From the NCBI GenBank assembly GCA_030247855.1, contig JAPDRN010000202.1, positions 1-43,188 on the forward strand: 43,188 nucleotides of DNA, read 5' to 3'. Positions 32,495 through 43,188 of the stretch are shown in pieces. Source of the DNA: Knufia peltigerae (taxonomy: Eukaryota > Ascomycota > Eurotiomycetes > Chaetothyriales > Trichomeriaceae). Each line of letters starts with the position of its first letter. Position 1 is the first letter of the stretch. The notes beneath the pieces were generated by a model. It ran no database searches and was not told the origin of the DNA. It saw nothing but the letters and a program-made list of their open reading frames with translations. Position numbers and translations under genes: made by a program.

Positions 32495-33551
32495 ATGGCT
32501 TATAATGGGTACGCCCAAGATATGGATGGGATCGAGACTTCGGGGCCCAAGGTCACTGTGAGAGAAGTCAGTCATTCATCCGTTGTTCCCTCGTTTTATG
32601 TCGATCTAACAAGGTCAGGTCGAGCAAGATCGATGCGACTTTGTTCTCCAGTCATGTTCCTTATCACTAGCTAATTCCTTACGCCGCGCCATGCTCGCCG
32701 AAATTCCCACCATCGCCATCGATCTTGTTGACATTACTACAAACTCCTCAGTCTTGCCAGATGAGTACCTCGCACACAGACTTGGGTTGATTCCCTTGTA
32801 CAGCAAAGGGGTTTCCTCAATGAAATACACCCGAGACTGCGATTGCGACGATCATTGCGAATATTGTTCTGTTGAGCTCAGATTACACGTCAAGTGTACA
32901 CGACCAGGCACGATGATGGTGTACGCCCGCGATCTTACCGTCATCGTTGGTCCAACGGGTGTGGCACCTCCTCTTGTTCAGGCCGGGGTTGGCTCACCTG
33001 TCATTCGAGACGCCAATGGCACTGGTCCGCTGATCGCCAAACTGAGACAAGGTCAAGAGATCGACCTGAAATGCATAGCCAAGAAGGGCATTGCCAAAGA
33101 GCACGCAAAATGGGCACCGACATCTGCCATGGGGTTCGAGTACGACCCAAATAATAAGCTACGACATGTGGATTACTGGTATGAGACCGATGCAAAGGAA
33201 GAATGGCCGGTGGATGAACGGAATGCCACATGGGAAGGCGATGACACAGCTGCTGATGCTTCTTTTGATCCTGACGCGGTCCCAAGCGCATTCTTCCTTG
33301 ATGTCGAGGGCATCGGAACGCTTGAACCGGATGACATAGTCACAGAAGGAATCGACGTACTCCAGAAGAAGCTCGCAGAGACACTGAAGGTATTGGGAGG
33401 TGCGGATGACGAGGCCAACGGCATGAATGGCATTCAAAGCCCTGATGGCTACGAACCTGCACCGGCAAACGGAGTCTACGGCGCTTATGGCGTTCCGGGA
33501 GGGACAACTCCTTATGGTGCAGGTTCATACGGGGGCTACGGATCATATTGA
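32495..33551 (+). CDS. rpb3: RNA polymerase II subunit Rpb3
   Basis: Alpha-like assembly subunit of RNA polymerase II, which pairs with Rpb11. The model is join(32495..32566, 32619..33551), 334 residues. Exon 1 encodes the start MAYNGYAQDMDG and ends KVTVRE. The 52-bp intron (32567-32618) has a GATCTAAC branch and a CAG acceptor. Exon 2 continues as VEQDRCDFVLQ and SLANSLRRAMLAEIPTIAID, the alpha dimerisation core. Four zinc-binding Cys appear as DCDCDDHCEYC (Cys98, 100, 104 and 107). The C-terminus ends in a Gly/Tyr-rich tail of about 30 residues. An ATG at 32691 inside exon 2 is internal, because the conserved core lies upstream of it. Confidence 0.96.
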
Positions 33552-34579
33552 ATGATGCAATGCCTATTGTTTGATGCATAGCGAGGCGCACAAGGCTCTC
33601 GGGCGGGATCTTGGGATTTTCAAAAGTCGTGCAATGCGATGCGGAATTGGTTGGATGCAAGAAAGTGACCAGGAGACATCAAAAGGCCATGTTGGTCTTG
33701 TTGCAGTGGCTCAACTCTTCTCCAACACCCTTCTTTGGCAATTGGTTATCGAGAGGCGTTCAAGCATATACAACTGCTGTTGAGCAACCTCTGAATATCC
33801 GAAACGGAGAAGCTGGTTTCTGCAAAAGTGGAGGTAGTCATCTACGGAGACAGTAATAATCAGCTTGATGGATCTCTCATCGCAGCAGATACTGTATCAT
33901 GAAATTATGAGACTATTGGCATCCTTCAAGACGCAGCTTAAACCGGAAAGCAGGAGGTGCTCTCCTGACTGGGTTTGCCAACTCGTAGTCAGCACCACGC
34001 CTACAGAATTGCTTCCGTAAGCGATGCACATGCAGGTTGATGTGTAGGGGTTCAGAGGACTATCGTCAAGGTATATATATTCAAATAGCATTGATCTACC
34101 CTGAACATGAATTTATCTGACTTGGCTTGTACCAGTACCAGTACAGTACACGAGTATTGTGACTCTAACGCTCCCTCGACGTTCTCTGCTCGTCTACCAA
34201 AACCATTTGTTGAGACACCAAGTGCCCAGCAACGGTGCCACAAGGCATCGAAACCGATCTCGAGGCGGAATCATTGGTGGCATCAGCAAACCCATCCCAC
34301 CTGCGGAGGCGGCATTGTCGGGCCAATTTTGTCGCCCGTGACTTCAGCGCTCCATATTATTGCGCAGTGTCTGCTTCGACTGCCCCGCCATCCGATTGCA
34401 GTCTTTGCGCGGCAGAATTAGCCTCAATTGAGCAATCCCGGTGGTTCAACAGCTTTCTCAGGCTCGCCGGACTCGACTTGTAAAAATTTAAAAAAAACAG
34501 CCTTTCAATTCCTCCCAAACACCTCACCCTCACTCTGTCATCCTGTTTTCATCCTTTGTCGTCTATCAAATCTGCGAAA
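33552..34579. other. Intergenic region upstream of transketolase
   Basis: About 1 kb between rpb3 and the transketolase start, both on +. The last 90 bp before the ATG are pyrimidine-rich, as is common just before highly expressed fungal genes. No other feature was recognised. Confidence 0.45.
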
Positions 34580-37102
34580 ATGGGATATTCAGACCTCGAT
34601 TGGAAGGCCATCAACACCATCCGGCTGCTTGCGGTATGCTTTCTACCCCGCCGTCTCAACCAAATGATGTCCCCCCAAAACTGACCGACATTCTTCAGGT
34701 CGATGCCACCCTCAAGGCAAACAGCGGCCACCCGGGTGCGCCCATGGGTAAGTCGTCATCCGTTGGTAACACATGGGAAGCATACAGTACTGACGCATTT
34801 GTTCGTAGGCCTGGCCCCTGCCGCCCATGTCCTGTTCAACAAGTTCATGACCTTCAACCCGAAGAATCCTAACTATATCAACCGCGATCGTTTCGTTCTC
34901 TCGTGAGTTCACCCCTATGTGTCTATTGCTATTGTACATCTATAAGAAGGAGGGTTTGGTGGGATCTTCTTGGGCCTGTTGCTGGTCGACTGCCAGGCTT
35001 TCGTGCTGGATAGTCACCATCCGGTGGATCCTGAGTTTTGATAGATTACTGTACAGTCTACTCAAGGCACAAAACTGATGTGTAATACAGGAACGGACAC
35101 GGTTGCATGCTGCAATATGCCCTCCTCCACCTGTTTGGCTACGGTGTGTCAATGGACGACCTCAAGAACTTCCGCGTAGGCATCTGGCATCTTCTGGCAT
35201 TTTGATAAGTCTGACCATTTTCTAGCAAGTCGACAGTATCACTCCCGGCCATCCCGAGGCCCACGATACCCCCGGAATCGAGGTGACCACCGGTCCTCTT
35301 GGTCAGGGCTTCTCCAACGCTGTGGGTTTAGCTATTGCCCAAGCCCACACCGCTGCCGTGTTCAACAAGCCCGGATACGAACTGATCAACAACCACACCT
35401 TCTGCTTTTTTGGCGATGGCTGTGCCATGGAAGGTGTTGCCAGCGAAGCCGCCTCAGCGGCCGGTCATCTCCAACTCGGAAACTTGATCTGCCTTTACGA
35501 CGATAACCACATTTCCATCGGTAAGTTCTAGCCGTGGTCCGAGGTATGGGGAAAGAGATTGACAAACATAGATGGTGACACCAAGTGCGCCTTCACTGAG
35601 GACGTTGACAAGCGATTCGAGGCCTACGGCTGGCATGTGCTGCACGTTCCTGATGCCGATCACGACCTTGCAGGCATTGAAGCCGCCATCAAGAAAGCAA
35701 AGGAAGTCAAGGACAAGCCATCTATGATCAAGCTGACAACCACCATTGGCTTCGGTTCGAAGCTCCAAGGCACTGGTGGCGTTCACGGCAACCCGCTCAA
35801 GGCCGATGATGCCAAACAGGTCAAGACCAAGTTTGGATTCAATCCAGAAGAATCATTCGTCGTCCCCCAAGAGGTCTACGACATGTACCACAAGCACGCT
35901 GCCGAAGGAGCGGCTGCTGAACAAGCCTGGAATGACTTGTTTAAGAAGTATGCTGGTGAACACAAGGATTTGGCAGATGACTTCAGCCGGCGTCTGTCCA
36001 AGAAGCTCCCAGAAGGATGGGTCAAGAGCCTGCCAGTCTGGAAGCCTACGGATGCCGCTACTGCTACCCGTAAGACCTCAGAGACCGTCTTGGAGCATAT
36101 TCACAGTGCTGTTCCCGAGCTTCTCTCTGGTTCAGCCGATTTGACTGGCAGCAACAATACCCGATGGAAGAATGCTGTTGATTTCCAGCCTCCATCTCTC
36201 GGCATCGGTGACTGGACTGGCAGATATCTTCGATATGGTGTACGAGAGCACGGTATGGCAGCGATTATGAACGGTATCTCTGCCTACGGCACTTTGATCC
36301 CTGCCGGAGGTACATTCTTGAACTTCGTCTCGTACGCAGCTGGTGCTGTTCGCCTGTCTTCTCTGTCACACCAACGTGTCATCTACGTTGCCACTCACGA
36401 CTCCATCGGTCTTGGTGAAGATGGCCCTACCCACCAGCCTATTGAGACTCTTGTTCACTTCCGAGCTCTTCCCAACATGATGGTGTGGCGACCAGCCGAC
36501 GGCAACGAGACTTCGGCCGCCTACTACATGGCTCTCACCTCCACAGGCACCCCATCTATCCTTGCATTGACACGACAGAACCTGCCTCAGCTTGAGAACT
36601 CGACGATAGAGAACGGCATCAAGGGTGGTTACGTCGCTGTTGAAGCAGAGAACGCTGACGTCACCCTTGTCTCCACTGGCTCTGAAGTGTCCATCTGCAT
36701 TGAAGCCATCAAGGTGCTCAAGGATCAGTACAAACTCACTTGCCGTGTCGTCTCCATGCCTTGTACCGAGGTCTTTGACGCACAGCCAAAGGAGTACCAA
36801 CTCAAGGTTCTCCCAGACGGTATCCCTACCATGTCCGTTGAGGTCATGTCTACTCTTGGTTGGGAGAAATACTCACACGAGCAATTTGGTCTTAACCGTT
36901 TCGGTGCATCCGGACCCTACAAGGAGGTGTATAAGGTATGTCTTCCTACTCCTCTCCCGAGAGGACGCATTTGCTAACCTTGAGCCAGAAATTCGACTTC
37001 ACCCCAGAAGGAATTGCCAAGCGTGCCTCCGCGACGGTTGATTTCTACAAGGGCTTGAAGCCTAGATCGCCAATCAACCGTGCTTTCCAACAACTCATTT
37101 AG
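34580..37102 (+). CDS. Transketolase
   Basis: Cytosolic thiamine-diphosphate enzyme of the non-oxidative pentose phosphate pathway, which moves two-carbon ketol units between sugar phosphates. The model is join(34580..34633, 34699..34747, 34809..34902, 35091..35175, 35226..35520, 35572..36935, 36989..37102), 684 residues, the usual length. Introns are 65, 61, 188, 50, 51 and 53 bp; all exons join in phase. The N-terminus shows NSGHPGAPMG and the substrate-site SNGHG. The ThDP motif begins GDGCAMEG (GDG 157-159) and ends at Asn188 in DDNHISID. The pyrimidine domain has FGSKLQGTGGVHG, LTGSNNTRW and RYGVREHGMAAIMNG, with the catalytic Glu in REHG. Intron clustering at the 5' end fits a highly expressed gene. 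The C-terminus ends QQLI, not a peroxisomal signal. Confidence 0.96.
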
Positions 37103-37682
37103 AGGACATGGTTTCATGGCAAGTCGTAACTAGTCGTGTCGGGAGTCTATGCGATCGATAAACTCGAGTAGACTGGCAGAATAGGAGGGCATGCATTTGG
37201 AGATGCATTGTACGAGATTTACCACATATATAGATTAAATCGAAAAATGACATGAGGAACGTACAACGATTGCAAGATCCGCCTTACTAATGATGTATTC
37301 TCGTTTGTGCATAGAACGCTGCGTTTTTCTCTCACCAAAGCTCTGATTGAAAGTATACTGCCTGCAGTGTACATATTAGAGCCGGAGACTGAGATGCGAA
37401 GCTCGCTTCGACCTTCCTTAATCTGTCCAGTCCCTCTCGTATTGTGCGGACATGACCATTGAGGCCCCTGAAAGCTATATAAGTTGAGAAGGTCTGGTCA
37501 CAATCGTCTTTTTGAGATCCTTGCCATGACCTCTCAAACCTTCTTGTAACGATACATTCCCGGCAAGTCGGTAACCTGCACGGCCTTGATCTTAGAGTAG
37601 AATTGTACTCGGAACATTGTGTGCCAACCACCACCGGACGGCATCAGGATTCATTCCAATCGGCAGCCCAATCTCGCACCCA
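37103..37682. other. Intergenic region between transketolase and SDR
   Basis: 580 bp with the transketolase 3' flank and the SDR promoter. No recognisable gene. Confidence 0.45.
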
Positions 37683-38764
37683 ATGCCACCATCTACTTGG
37701 CTCGTTGTGGGAGCCAGCCGTGGAATCGGTCTCGAATTTGTGCGTCAGTTGCTGGACGAGGGCAATCAGGTGATCGCTGCGGTCCGGAACCCGGAGACGG
37801 CCAGTGGGATTTGGCAGCTATCTGCCAAACAACAGAGACCCGGGGCGTGTGTGATCGAGCAGTGTGATGTCACGGACGAAAGCAGTATTGATGTCAGTCC
37901 TTGATGAGAAAACATGGATGCAAGCTCGAGGATAGCACAACTGATCATTTTGGTGTAGGCGTTTGCCACACGCATGTCGGCGCTGGTATCGAAAGGAATG
38001 AAGATCGACAACATCGTCTTGAACGCGGGAGTCTTGAAGTATCCTAACGTAAGCTCTACGAAGCCCTCACCATGATCTCTTCACAATACTGATGTGGCAC
38101 GATCGAAAGAGGGCAACGGAAATGTAAGTGTCAAGACACCTGCTCGCTCTTACAATGATTCGGGAGAAAGGTCGATCCATGACGAAGGTGATTTAACTCT
38201 ATCGATAGATCATTCAGCGACTTTGCATTGCATCTTCATACGAACACGATAGGTCCCATTATTGCGGCTCAAAGGTTGCTGAAGATTAGCGACGAGGCTC
38301 CGCCTTCCAAGGTGATCTTCATCTCCTCGGACTCGGGATCTACGACAGAATTTCGAGAACATGAGGACGGGTTTGGTGCATACGCAGCCAGCAAGGCGGC
38401 GCTGAACCAGATGCTGAGACACATGGCCGCAGAGCTGAAGAGGAAGGGAGGTAAGTGGGAGGAAGTCTGTGTCCTGGCATTTCACCCGGGAGAAGTAAAG
38501 ACGTAAGTTGATCTTTCATCATCATGACTTGGCAGAACGATGGTACTGAGCTCTGGCAGCGACATGGCGAACATCGAGGTCGAATGGGACGTAGAAGGCA
38601 TTATAAATGCAGATGAGAGTGTTTCAAAGATGTTGAAAGTCATTGGCGAGAAGGACAAGACTCACACCGGGACATTCTGGTGTTGGGATGGAAGAGTATG
38701 TATCCGATATGTGAGTGTGGAATATGCCCGTGGCTGACAAATTGATCAGGAGTATCCCTGGTGA
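37683..38764 (+). CDS. Short-chain dehydrogenase/reductase (C-factor/sniffer-like)
   Basis: Predicted NAD(P)(H)-dependent oxidoreductase of the classical SDR fold; substrate unknown. The model is join(37683..37892, 37959..38048, 38110..38123, 38209..38502, 38560..38695, 38750..38764), 252 residues. The cofactor motif GASRGIG is at residues 10-16, NAG at 92-94, Ser in ISSDSGS near 145, and the catalytic YAASK at 163-167. Exon 3 is only 14 nt and encodes RATE plus part of Ile. The last exon adds EYPW, a common ending in this group. Introns are 66, 61, 85, 57 and 54 bp; the last has a GGCTGAC branch. The ATG at 37683 is the first with an SDR-like start. The context (transketolase, pab1) gives no substrate hint. 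Confidence 0.9.
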
Positions 38765-39300
38765 AGGTTCTTGGTTGGCCGAGTCTCTTGGAAATCTAAA
38801 GAAGATATTTGCAGCTATATGAGTGCCGACTTGACAGACCTTGCCACCGTCGGCAAAGATTGACTGTAGGAAATACGAGTACTCGTCGAGTGCCCAACAT
38901 TCGCATTTGTGGTTCATGTGACAAGCGTACTTGGTATCATTCAAAATGGGGTCAGAACATGTGGTCAGTGTTAGAAGAGATAAAAGTGTAACAAGGCTGA
39001 TGATTGTGAATACTCGTATCGTTGAGCAAACTGTAGAGACGCGTGTTGTTTGGCCGCGCTCAAAGTGGCCGCAGCTGCCATGGCTGCTGTAAGACAGTCG
39101 CGCTTACCTTGAATGGTATAGCGCCGGATTCGAAATTCTTTTGATTGCATGACACTTTTTTGGCACAGCCTTTTTACCCTCTTTCACCACCACCACATCC
39201 TACAATCCTCAACTTCGACATTTCTGAGCATCGTCTGCCTGCCTTCCCTTGCAGTCGCTTGCCGTCCTGCCCCTTCCCTCTCGAAAACTACTCGTGCCCC
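38765..39300. other. Intergenic region upstream of pab1
   Basis: Holds the SDR 3' flank and the pab1 promoter, with CT-rich sequence after 39170. No separate gene was seen. Confidence 0.45.
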
Positions 39301-39650
39301 AAAAAAACGTGAAAATAACCCTTGAAAAACCACCAGTCGTCCTCGTAAGTTTTGCCTGGGCACCCTTTTTCATCTCAGTGTGAAGAGCCCCCGAAAAAAG
39401 ACATCGATCTGACTGAACGAACAGTGTCCGACGTTTATCTCCATACCAATTACCATTACCTCTACCTTACCATCCACGTTCCCTATCAAAACTATCAATC
39501 TCGATAACTCATACAAAAAATCCACAAACAGGTGAGCACTTCCATTGTCCGGGGCAGTTGCGCACAATGGCCGAACAAAGAAGGCACGCCCTCCAAAAAG
39601 CGCAACTTTCTCTGACGGTAGATCCAGAGACTGACAACATCACAGCAATC
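39301..39650 (+). promoter_or_regulatory. A-rich, intron-containing leader of pab1
   Basis: The sequence before the pab1 ATG contains repeated A tracts (39301-39307, around 39312, 39325, 39393 and 39515). Two possible leader introns are visible. One runs from GTGAGC at 39532 to CACAG at 39645, with an ACTGAC branch. The other runs from GTAAGT at 39345 to ACAG at 39424, with a CTGAC branch. In animals, PABP represses its own mRNA through a 5' A-rich tract; a similar role here is inference. Transcript ends are unknown. Confidence 0.5.
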
Positions 39651-42043
39651 ATGTCTGCCGCTGAAGTTACCAACAGCACTCCGGCCGCTGGCCAGAATGG
39701 AGCCTCCGAGGCCCAGAATGGCACACCTGCGATCAACACCAACGTTGAGCCTTCTGAGGGTGGCAATGACGATCAGACTCCTTACTCGGCCAATCCCAAT
39801 GCGGCGCAACACTCTGCCTCTCTCTATGTCGGCGAGTTGGACCCATCTGTCACCGAAGCCATGCTCTTCGAACTGTTCTCCTCCATCGGTCAGGTTGCCT
39901 CCATCCGAGTCTGTCGCGATGCCGTCACCCGCCGCTCCCTGGGCTACGCTTATGTCAACTACAATAACACTGCTGATGGAGAACGTGCCTTGGAAGATCT
40001 GAACTACACGAGCATCAAGGGCCGTCCTTGCCGTATCATGTGGTCTCAACGCGATCCTGCTCTCCGCCGCACCGGTCAAGGCAACGTCTTCATCAAGAAC
40101 TTGGACGCGGCAATTGACAACAAAGCGCTCCATGATACCTTTACCCAATTCGGCAACATCCTTAGCTGTAAGGTTGCTCAAGACGAGATGGGCAACTCTA
40201 AGGGGTACGGTTTTGTTCATTATGAGACTGCCGAGGCCGCCAACTCCGCCATCAAGTCCGTCAACGGCATGTTGTTGAACGATAAGAAGGTCTTTGTCGG
40301 TCATCACATTGCCAAGAGAGACCGTCAGAGCAAATTCGAAGAGATGAAGGCCAACTTCACCAATGTTTACATCAAGAACATCGAAGAATCCGTCACCGAT
40401 GAGGAGTTCACCAAGCTCTTCGAGCGTTACGGCGACGTCGTCTCCGCGACTATCACTCGTGACGAGACCGGCAAGAGCCGCGGCTTCGGCTTCGTCAACT
40501 TTGTCACCCACGAGGCAGCTTCCAAGGCCGTCGACGAGCTCAACGACAAGGATTTCCATGGCAAGAACCTCTACGTCGGCCGTGCACAGAAGAAGCATGA
40601 ACGTGAGGAAGAGCTCCGTAAGCAATACGAGGCCGCCCGTATGGAGAAGGCTTCCAAGTACCAGGGTGTGAACCTCTACGTCAAGAATTTGACCGACGAC
40701 GTCGATGACGACAAGCTTCGCGACCTGTTCAGCAGCTTCGGTACTATTACCTCTGCCAAGGTCATGCGCGATACCTCTGACCGTAGCTCTTCGCCCTCCG
40801 CCGACAAAGACAAGGAGAACAAGAAGGAAGAGACTGCCGAAGCTGCCGAAGCTGCCGAAGTCAAGGAAGAGCCTAAGCCCGAAGAGGATGAGAAGACCGA
40901 AGAGTCTAAGGACGAAGACAACGAAGATGGCAAGGAGTCAAAGAAGTCTGGCTCCAAGTTCGGCAAGAGCAAAGGCTTCGGTTTCGTTTGCTTTAGCAAC
41001 CCAGATGAAGCTTCCAAGGCCGTATCGGAAATGAATCAGAAAATGGTTAACGGCAAGCCATTGTATGTTGCTCTCGCTCAGCGCAAGGATGTTCGCAAGA
41101 GTCAGCTTGAGGCTAGTATCCAGGCACGCAACACCCTTCGCCAGCAGCAACAGGCCGCTGCCGCCGGCATGCCGCAAGGCTACATCCAGCCGTCCGTCTT
41201 CTACGGTCCTGGCCAGCAATTCTTGCCACCAGGTGCCCAGAGAGGAATGCCATTCACTGGTCAACCTGGTATGGTTATTCCTGGCATGCAGGGCGGCCGT
41301 GGGCAGTTCCCAGGAGGATTTCCCCAACAAGGTCGTGGTATGCCTCAAGGTCAACAACTCCCGCCCAACTTCGGTATGCCTGGCCAGATGCCATTCATCC
41401 AGAACCCTGCCCTTGTAAACGGCATGTACAACAACCCTCAGGCTCTCGCCCAGATGCAAGCTCAAATGGGGGGCCGAGGTGCTGGAGGTCGTGGCCAGAT
41501 GCAGGGCATGCAGGGAATGCCTCCTAACATGCAAGGTATGGGCGGTGTCCGTGGTGGACCAAATTTCTCCCAAGGTGGTGGTCGAGGTGGCATGCAAAAC
41601 GTGCCTGGTGGCCAAGGTGCCAACCGTTTGCCTCCACAGGGCCGTGGACAGATGATGCCCAACCGCGAGGAAATCGGTGCCCCAAGCACTCTCAGCAACC
41701 TTGCATCTTTGCCGCCAAGTCAGCAGAAGCAGATGCTTGGTGAAGCTATTTACCCAAAGATTCAACAGATGCAACCAGAGCTTGCCGGCAAGATCACTGG
41801 TATGCTTCTTGAGATGGACAACTCTGAACTTCTTGCTTTGTAAGTTACGCCGAGGTTTCGAATAAAGCATATTGGACTAACAAATTTGACAGGGTCGATG
41901 ACGAAGCCGCTCTGCAATCAAAGGTCGACGAGGCTCTCAGTGTTTACGACGACTACATGAAGACCCGTGGCGGCGAAGCTGGCCCCAATGGCACAAAAGA
42001 GGAGGATGGATCCAAGGCCGAGGGTGCAGAGACCACCGCCTAG
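39651..42043 (+). CDS. pab1: Poly(A)-binding protein Pab1
   Basis: Cytoplasmic/nuclear protein that coats poly(A) tails and contacts translation and deadenylation factors. The model is join(39651..41839, 41893..42043), 779 residues. Four RRMs are visible: RRM1 from about 58 (LYVGELDP), RRM2 from about 144 (GNVFIKNLD), RRM3 from about 239 (VYIKNIEE) and RRM4 from about 339 (LYVKNLTDD). RRM4 carries an acidic/Lys-rich insertion of about 60 residues (376-438) between its RNP elements. A Gly/Met/Gln/Pro-rich linker follows, then the MLLE domain (about 683-760), which is completed only after the 53-bp intron (41840-41892, GGACTAAC branch). The start chosen, MSAAEVTNS, is like other fungal Pab1 proteins. 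An upstream in-frame ATG (39567) falls inside the predicted leader intron. Very strong C/G-ending codon bias suggests high expression. Confidence 0.95.
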
Positions 42044-43188
42044 GTTGTCCGTTTCCCGTCGAATCTCACTTGTCTCAACAAAGCATTCTCTCAGATTGCA
42101 TGATCAATTGTATTCATGTTAGGCAAGTATGCCACTACTCAAAAGTTTTCTTATCGACTCAAAGTACTATGCAAGTGGGATTCGATTCACACAAGGCTAG
42201 GCTGGACTGAGCCGGTGTTGGCAGGCGAACGGCGTCCTTCTCTTGAGAGCTCCAAGCTCATTCATTATTCTGCGGTGGCTGGGTGACGATCAAGTTATTT
42301 TCTTTATTGTGTGTATGATAGACTGGCGATATGGCTCCGAGCTTTGATATCAAAGCAAGCAAACTGCCAGTTCCCGCAGGGATGTAGCTAGCTAGCTGCC
42401 TTGTCGTCCGAGGCTTCAGCTATGAAACTCGAGATAGGTTTGCATCTTGCAATAACCGCACCAGATAGATCCCCTTAATGCAAAAATGTCAATTCAATTC
42501 CAATTTGCGCTCTGTTTGGATTCCTGCCTCGCTCTACAAAGGATTTACTTGTTGGAGTCTTTCTGCCATCCACGGATATGTCAATGTGACTTTGTTCCAT
42601 GCTTGTCCTGTCACCATATACACCTACAATACGTGTGTGGGTGTGATAAGGTATTGTCAACAGCAAACAGCACCGCTTTGCATGTAGCCAAAAAGAGGTT
42701 GTTCAGAGGTGTAATTGAATGGAGCTTTGTGTCGTTTGATACAAGCTTTGCATCTCGTCCGGGGAGAAGAGCACACAAACGATATTCTTTTGAATTCCTT
42801 CCCCAACTCACAGTCCTTCTTCGCTGTGTAGCTGTGTAGCTGTCTCGTCCAATGTTTGCGAGGGCCAAGAAGCATTTTCAAGGGTTGGGACCAGAGCCTC
42901 CTTGTTTGGGGGGCTGAAGGTCAGTGAATGCCTTTTGTTCACATTCACCAAAGATACAGCAGACGTCGCCCTCCCCGATTGCCATCGCGACACACGAGCA
43001 ATATCGGGTGTTCCTGACCGCCCGTTCGTCTGATATTCACGACATTCACCGGCTTTGCCCCCCTTTTGGTGTTGGTCAGCGTAAACAATGAAAAGGCAGT
43101 CGGTGCCTTGCTCGCGCTTGTTGGCTCGTAGGACATGGTCTGGCGATATATTTCGCGACGCGTTGGAGATCATTCTGCAAAACAAGGG
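42044..43188. other. Region downstream of pab1
   Basis: No convincing gene. A frame on the - strand (42808-43173 from an ATG) encodes about 121 residues without a recognisable domain and could continue as part of a gene outside the window. A GCTA short repeat lies near 42386. The proximal part should be the pab1 3' untranslated region. Confidence 0.4.

Noticed and set aside
32691..33551. rpb3 starting at 32691
   Set aside because: The conserved dimerisation sequence lies upstream and is joined in phase to an exon at 32495.
39495..40625. 376-codon open frame on the - strand opposite pab1
   Set aside because: It mirrors the strongly biased codons of pab1 exon 1; the opposite strand encodes four clear RRMs. 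There is no family resemblance.
40938..41870. 310-codon open frame on the - strand opposite pab1
   Set aside because: Shadow of the Gly/Met/Gln-rich linker and MLLE coding sequence; His/Leu-rich translation with no domain.
1..43188. CRISPR array, insertion sequence or intact transposon
   Set aside because: No regularly spaced direct repeats, no transposase or reverse transcriptase motif and no long terminal repeats seen on either strand; also unexpected in a fungal genome for CRISPR.

Overview
The window looks like nuclear DNA of a filamentous ascomycete (Pezizomycotina). The genes are broken by short introns, mostly 49-90 bp, with GT-AG ends and CTAAC/CTGAC-like branch sites. The protein families fit: a KapC-type bZIP factor, a poly(A)-binding protein with an insertion in RRM4, a fungal DASH subunit, and INO80 subunits. 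I cannot name the species. All gene models below were spliced by eye from reading frames, splice signals and remembered family conservation; no alignment or transcript data were used.

Layout. 1-746 (+): 3' end of an unrecognised repeat-containing, Cys-rich protein gene. 1065-9720 (all -): an IMH1-like GRIP golgin, the INO80 subunit Ies6, an NmrA-like NAD(P)-binding protein and a secreted parallel beta-helix protein. 10673-11109 (+): a five-exon gene for the DASH subunit Dad4, whose exons are all too short to show as one long reading frame. 11110-14240: gene-poor. 14589-16263 (+): kapC (bZIP factor) behind an ATG-free pyrimidine-rich leader. 16264-26224: almost 10 kb without a convincing gene, lying between two convergent genes. 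26225-31349 (-): the INO80 subunit Arp5 and a GPI-anchor-like serine carboxypeptidase. 32495-42043 (+): RNA polymerase II subunit Rpb3, transketolase, a short-chain dehydrogenase and poly(A)-binding protein Pab1. 42044-43188: no convincing gene.

Most identified genes are housekeeping: chromatin remodelling (Ies6 and Arp5, which form a module within INO80), chromosome segregation (Dad4), transcription (Rpb3, KapC), mRNA fate (Pab1), Golgi tethering (IMH1-like) and the pentose phosphate pathway (transketolase). The accessory-looking genes are the NmrA-like protein, the SDR, the beta-helix protein, the carboxypeptidase and the partial repeat protein. I see no polyketide or peptide synthetase, transposase, CRISPR array or other mobile system.

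The points most worth a second look are: the dad4 gene with a start-codon-only exon followed by a GC-AG intron; the 10-kb convergent desert enriched in the 9-mer TACGGAGTA; the presence of ies6 and arp5 in one window; and the A-rich, intron-containing pab1 leader, where intron retention would extend the protein N-terminus in frame. I did not find a clear previously undescribed multi-gene system.
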